Assembly (NCBI GenBank): GCA_013812005.1
Contig: JACCUE010000019.1
Location: 1 to 7,742, forward strand
Direction of reading: 5' to 3'
DNA length: 7,742 nucleotides
Source of the DNA: Thermoleophilaceae bacterium
Lineage (GTDB): Bacteria; Actinomycetota; Thermoleophilia; Solirubrobacterales; Thermoleophilaceae
Part shown: piece after piece, positions 6,079 to 7,742 of the stretch
Numbering within the stretch: the first letter of the stretch is position 1
How the letters are laid out: the number at the start of each line of letters is the position of its first letter
Position numbers and translations under genes: made by a program
Notes under the pieces: model-generated
The model's input: the letters and a program-made list of their open reading frames with translations, nothing else
What the model was told of the DNA's origin: nothing
Database searches by the model: none

Positions 6079-7497
6079 GCCGGGCGGCGCGAACTGATCT
6101 TGGCCCAGCTGAACCGCCCGGGGCGAGCGGTAGCGCGCGATCCCGATCCGCTGGATCTGGCGGCGCTCGACGAGCCGGAACCGGTCAAAGACCGGTCCGG
6201 CGCTGCGGGAGTCGTAGTTCCCGATCAACACCAGCTCCCGTACTTCGATCGGTTCGTCCTCGACCGGCGCGCCGAAGTGCCCGTAACGGGCGAGAGGGGC
6301 ACCGGCGTAGCCCGGCGTGATGACCAGCGCCCGGTCGCTCCGCGGCGCCTCGAGCGCCTTCGCGGCACCCTCCCAGTCGTCGCGGTGCAAGCTCTCGTCG
6401 CGCAGCACTCCAACCCAGATCGCGATCCACACTAGACACAGAGCGCCGGCCACGGCCAATCCGGCTCTGCGCGCTGAGAGCCCCACGGCCAGTCCGACCG
6501 CCAGCGGTACCCAGGCCCCCTGCACGTTGCGGAAGAGGAAGACATCGGTACCCGCCAGCGCGAGCAGGAGCGGCAGCACCGTAGCGGCGGCGCCGATCGC
6601 CAGTGCGTACTGGGCGGGCGTACGTCTCTGAGCCGGAGCGAGCGCAACGGCGACCAGCGCCAATACGACCAAAGCGATCGCAAGCGCGCCGAGGCCGGAT
6701 CCGGGGGCGGCGATGACGCCCTTGGTGAACTGATGCCCGGTGTCCCTCAGCCGCAACGTGAGGTCGGAGCCTGAGATCCAGTCGGTAGCGCCATGCGAGC
6801 GCTGTTCCAAGAACAGAGGCAAGAGTGCCAGTCCCCCCGCCGCGAGAACGCCACAGGCACCAGCGACCCTCTTCCTCGCCGGCGACCGCCACAGCAGGAA
6901 CGCAGCCTCCGGGATGAGGAGGAACACCGCGAAATAATGCGTGGCGAGCGCCGCCACCGACACCCCCACCCAGCCCACCAGCGGCTTGACCCTGGCCTCG
7001 CCAACCACCACCAAGGTCAGCAGGAAGGACGCAGCGCAGAAGAAGGTGAGCAGCTCGTAGGAGCGTGCCTCCTGGGAGTAGTTGAGCATCAGCGGGCTGA
7101 CCGCGACGAATCCCGCGGCGACCAGTGCGGCGGGCCCGTCCGCCAGCTTGCGAGCCGCCGCCCACGCCATCGGAATCACCGCCGTCCCGGCGATCGCCGA
7201 CACCGACCGAAGGGCCAGATCGCCCTGCCCGGCGAGCTTCGCCCACGCCCACGTCAGGACGTAGTACAGAGGCGGTGTTGACTCGGACTCGGCAACACGA
7301 TCCAGGACGTCGCCCAACCCGGGAAGCCCCACAACGTACGCCGTCGCGCTCTCGTCGAACCAGAAGCTCTGCAGCCCTAGTGACCCGCACCTCAACCCGG
7401 CGCCAAGGGCGAGTATCGCCCCCAGGGCAAGGAACTCCCCGCGCTGCGGCCGCTCTGAAGTCCTGCCCGCCTCCACTGGAACGACCGTATAGGACAC
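6025..7497 (-). CDS. GT-C membrane glycosyltransferase, family 39 / ArnT-PMT-like
   Basis: A 490-residue polytopic membrane protein of the GT-C fold (PMT/ArnT, family 39-like). Such enzymes move a sugar from a polyprenyl-phosphate donor to lipid, protein or glycan on the outer face of the membrane. The key sign is the acidic pair D48-E49 in FWFDESATAYVVG, in the first extracytoplasmic loop, where family 39 enzymes hold their catalytic Asp. TPPLYYVLTWAWAKLAG (74-90) and the YSQEARSYELLTFF block (140-153), typical of bacterial members, follow. Hydrophobic segments run about 22-38, 100-117, 122-138, 147-166, 175-202, 212-230, 266-287, 298-316, 328-340 and 345-365. Residues about 366-490 form a soluble C-terminal region with no obvious catalytic motif. 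The GTG at 7497 gives the longest frame, but GTG 7476 (residue 8) lies 7 nt after a TACGGT box and may be the real leaderless start. Donor and acceptor are unknown. Confidence 0.88.
   Translation of the reverse strand: MSYTVVPVEAGRTSERPQRGEFLALGAILALGAGLRCGSLGLQSFWFDESATAYVVGLPGLGDVLDRVAESESTPPLYYVLTWAWAKLAGQGDLALRSVSAIAGTAVIPMAWAAARKLADGPAALVAAGFVAVSPLMLNYSQEARSYELLTFFCAASFLLTLVVVGEARVKPLVGWVGVSVAALATHYFAVFLLIPEAAFLLWRSPARKRVAGACGVLAAGGLALLPLFLEQRSHGATDWISGSDLTLRLRDTGHQFTKGVIAAPGSGLGALAIALVVLALVAVALAPAQRRTPAQYALAIGAAATVLPLLLALAGTDVFLFRNVQGAWVPLAVGLAVGLSARRAGLAVAGALCLVWIAIWVGVLRDESLHRDDWEGAAKALEAPRSDRALVITPGYAGAPLARYGHFGAPVEDEPIEVRELVLIGNYDSRSAGPVFDRFRLVERRQIQRIGIARYRSPRAVQLGQDQFAPPGSPAATPRLYLEPGSPPG
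6027..6047 (-). terminator. Hairpin overlapping the glycosyltransferase stop codon
   Basis: AGCCAGG (6027-6033) and CCTGGCT (6041-6047) form a perfect 7-bp stem with a 7-nt loop. It includes the last coding bases and touches the TAG stop at 6025-6027. No T run follows on the minus strand, so it is a 3'-end structure rather than a standard terminator. Confidence 0.35.
7484..7489 (-). promoter_or_regulatory. Putative -10 box for the glycosyltransferase (supports start at 7476)
   Basis: Minus-strand TACGGT is followed by 7 nt and then GTG at 7476, the spacing seen at the other leaderless starts here. It lies inside the first codons of the longer frame beginning at 7497, so the two interpretations exclude each other. 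Confidence 0.35.
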
Positions 7498-7742
7498 GAC
7501 AGAGCAAGCCGCCTAGCCGCTACCTGTCCACCGATACGGGAGCTGGTCCAGAAGCAGAAGCGACCGCACTGCCCATACCGAGTGACTGCGTTCGGCGCTG
7601 CTCAGCGATCACCTGCAGGCGGCGATATCTGGAGACGACCGGCTCAGCGTCGAGCGGGCAATCCTTCGAGAAGCGGAACTGCTAAAGCAACTGACTTCGT
7701 AGCGAAACGCGACGAGTGAAGCGGTCGCGTCATCCTGGCGCC
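7498..7742. other. Intergenic region upstream of the glycosyltransferase
   Basis: No gene is supported here. The only coding-like stretch is plus-strand 7586-7702, 38 codons between TGA and TAG that read as an acidic/leucine-rich amphipathic helix ending in KQLTS, with no usable start codon. Apart from that and the edge hairpin, nothing is recognised. Confidence 0.4.
7707..7730. terminator. Hairpin at the right edge
   Basis: ACGCGAC (7707-7713) pairs perfectly with GTCGCGT (7724-7730) around a 10-nt loop. The minus strand continues TTTC, so it could end a leftward transcript from beyond the window; it also lies 5 nt after a plus-strand TAG (7700-7702). Direction is undecided. Confidence 0.35.

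Noticed and set aside
6185..7507. 440-codon minus-strand ORF overlapping the glycosyltransferase
   Set aside because: Arg/Gly-rich shadow in another frame; the 490-residue frame has coherent membrane helices and the DE motif.

Overview
The window is GC-rich chromosomal DNA with densely packed genes. It most likely comes from a high-GC actinobacterium; I infer the class Thermoleophilia (Solirubrobacterales-like), not firmly. The reasons are strong G/C bias at third codon positions, an initiator tRNA with a C1·U72 end and no encoded CCA, and start codons sitting 6-9 nt downstream of TAnnnT boxes, which suggests leaderless mRNAs. I found no insertion sequence, CRISPR array, prophage gene or defence system. 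The five protein genes are housekeeping or common accessory families.

Layout. (1) 1-1484, +: a membrane-anchored SpoIIE/PP2C-type serine phosphatase whose frame is still open at the left edge; it has a disordered N-terminal part with an 18-nt tandem repeat. (2) 1513-2529, -: a zinc-free medium-chain NADP-dependent oxidoreductase of the CurA/prostaglandin-reductase type, convergent with the phosphatase. (3) 2580-4232, +: a ThDP-dependent acetolactate-synthase-like enzyme resembling ILVBL/HACL2, divergent from the oxidoreductase across only 50 bp in which the two core promoters overlap back to back. (4) 4233-4498: a gap with a hairpin after the ThDP gene and, on the minus strand, a good promoter box about 190 nt before a textbook UUCG terminator. 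This is a candidate unrecognised small RNA. (5) 4499-5449, -: a single-domain exopolyphosphatase (ppx). (6) 5542-5615, +: initiator tRNA-fMet(CAU) with its own promoter and a perfect palindromic terminator. (7) 5648-6024: a 377-bp stretch with no convincing gene, only two weak overlapping small ORFs with Shine-Dalgarno-like sites and some small repeats. (8) 6025-7497, -: a polytopic GT-C (family 39-like) glycosyltransferase. (9) 7498-7742: upstream DNA of the glycosyltransferase, with a short unexplained plus-strand reading frame and a hairpin at the right edge.

The genes do not form one pathway and no two adjacent genes run in the same direction as an operon. Each appears to be its own transcription unit. 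The phosphatase (sigma-factor or partner-switch signalling) and Ppx (polyphosphate/pppGpp turnover) fit stress physiology. The two enzymes in the middle may be co-regulated through their shared promoter region. The most useful observations are the recurring leaderless promoter pattern and the candidate small RNA at about 4270-4461; neither amounts to a demonstrated new system.
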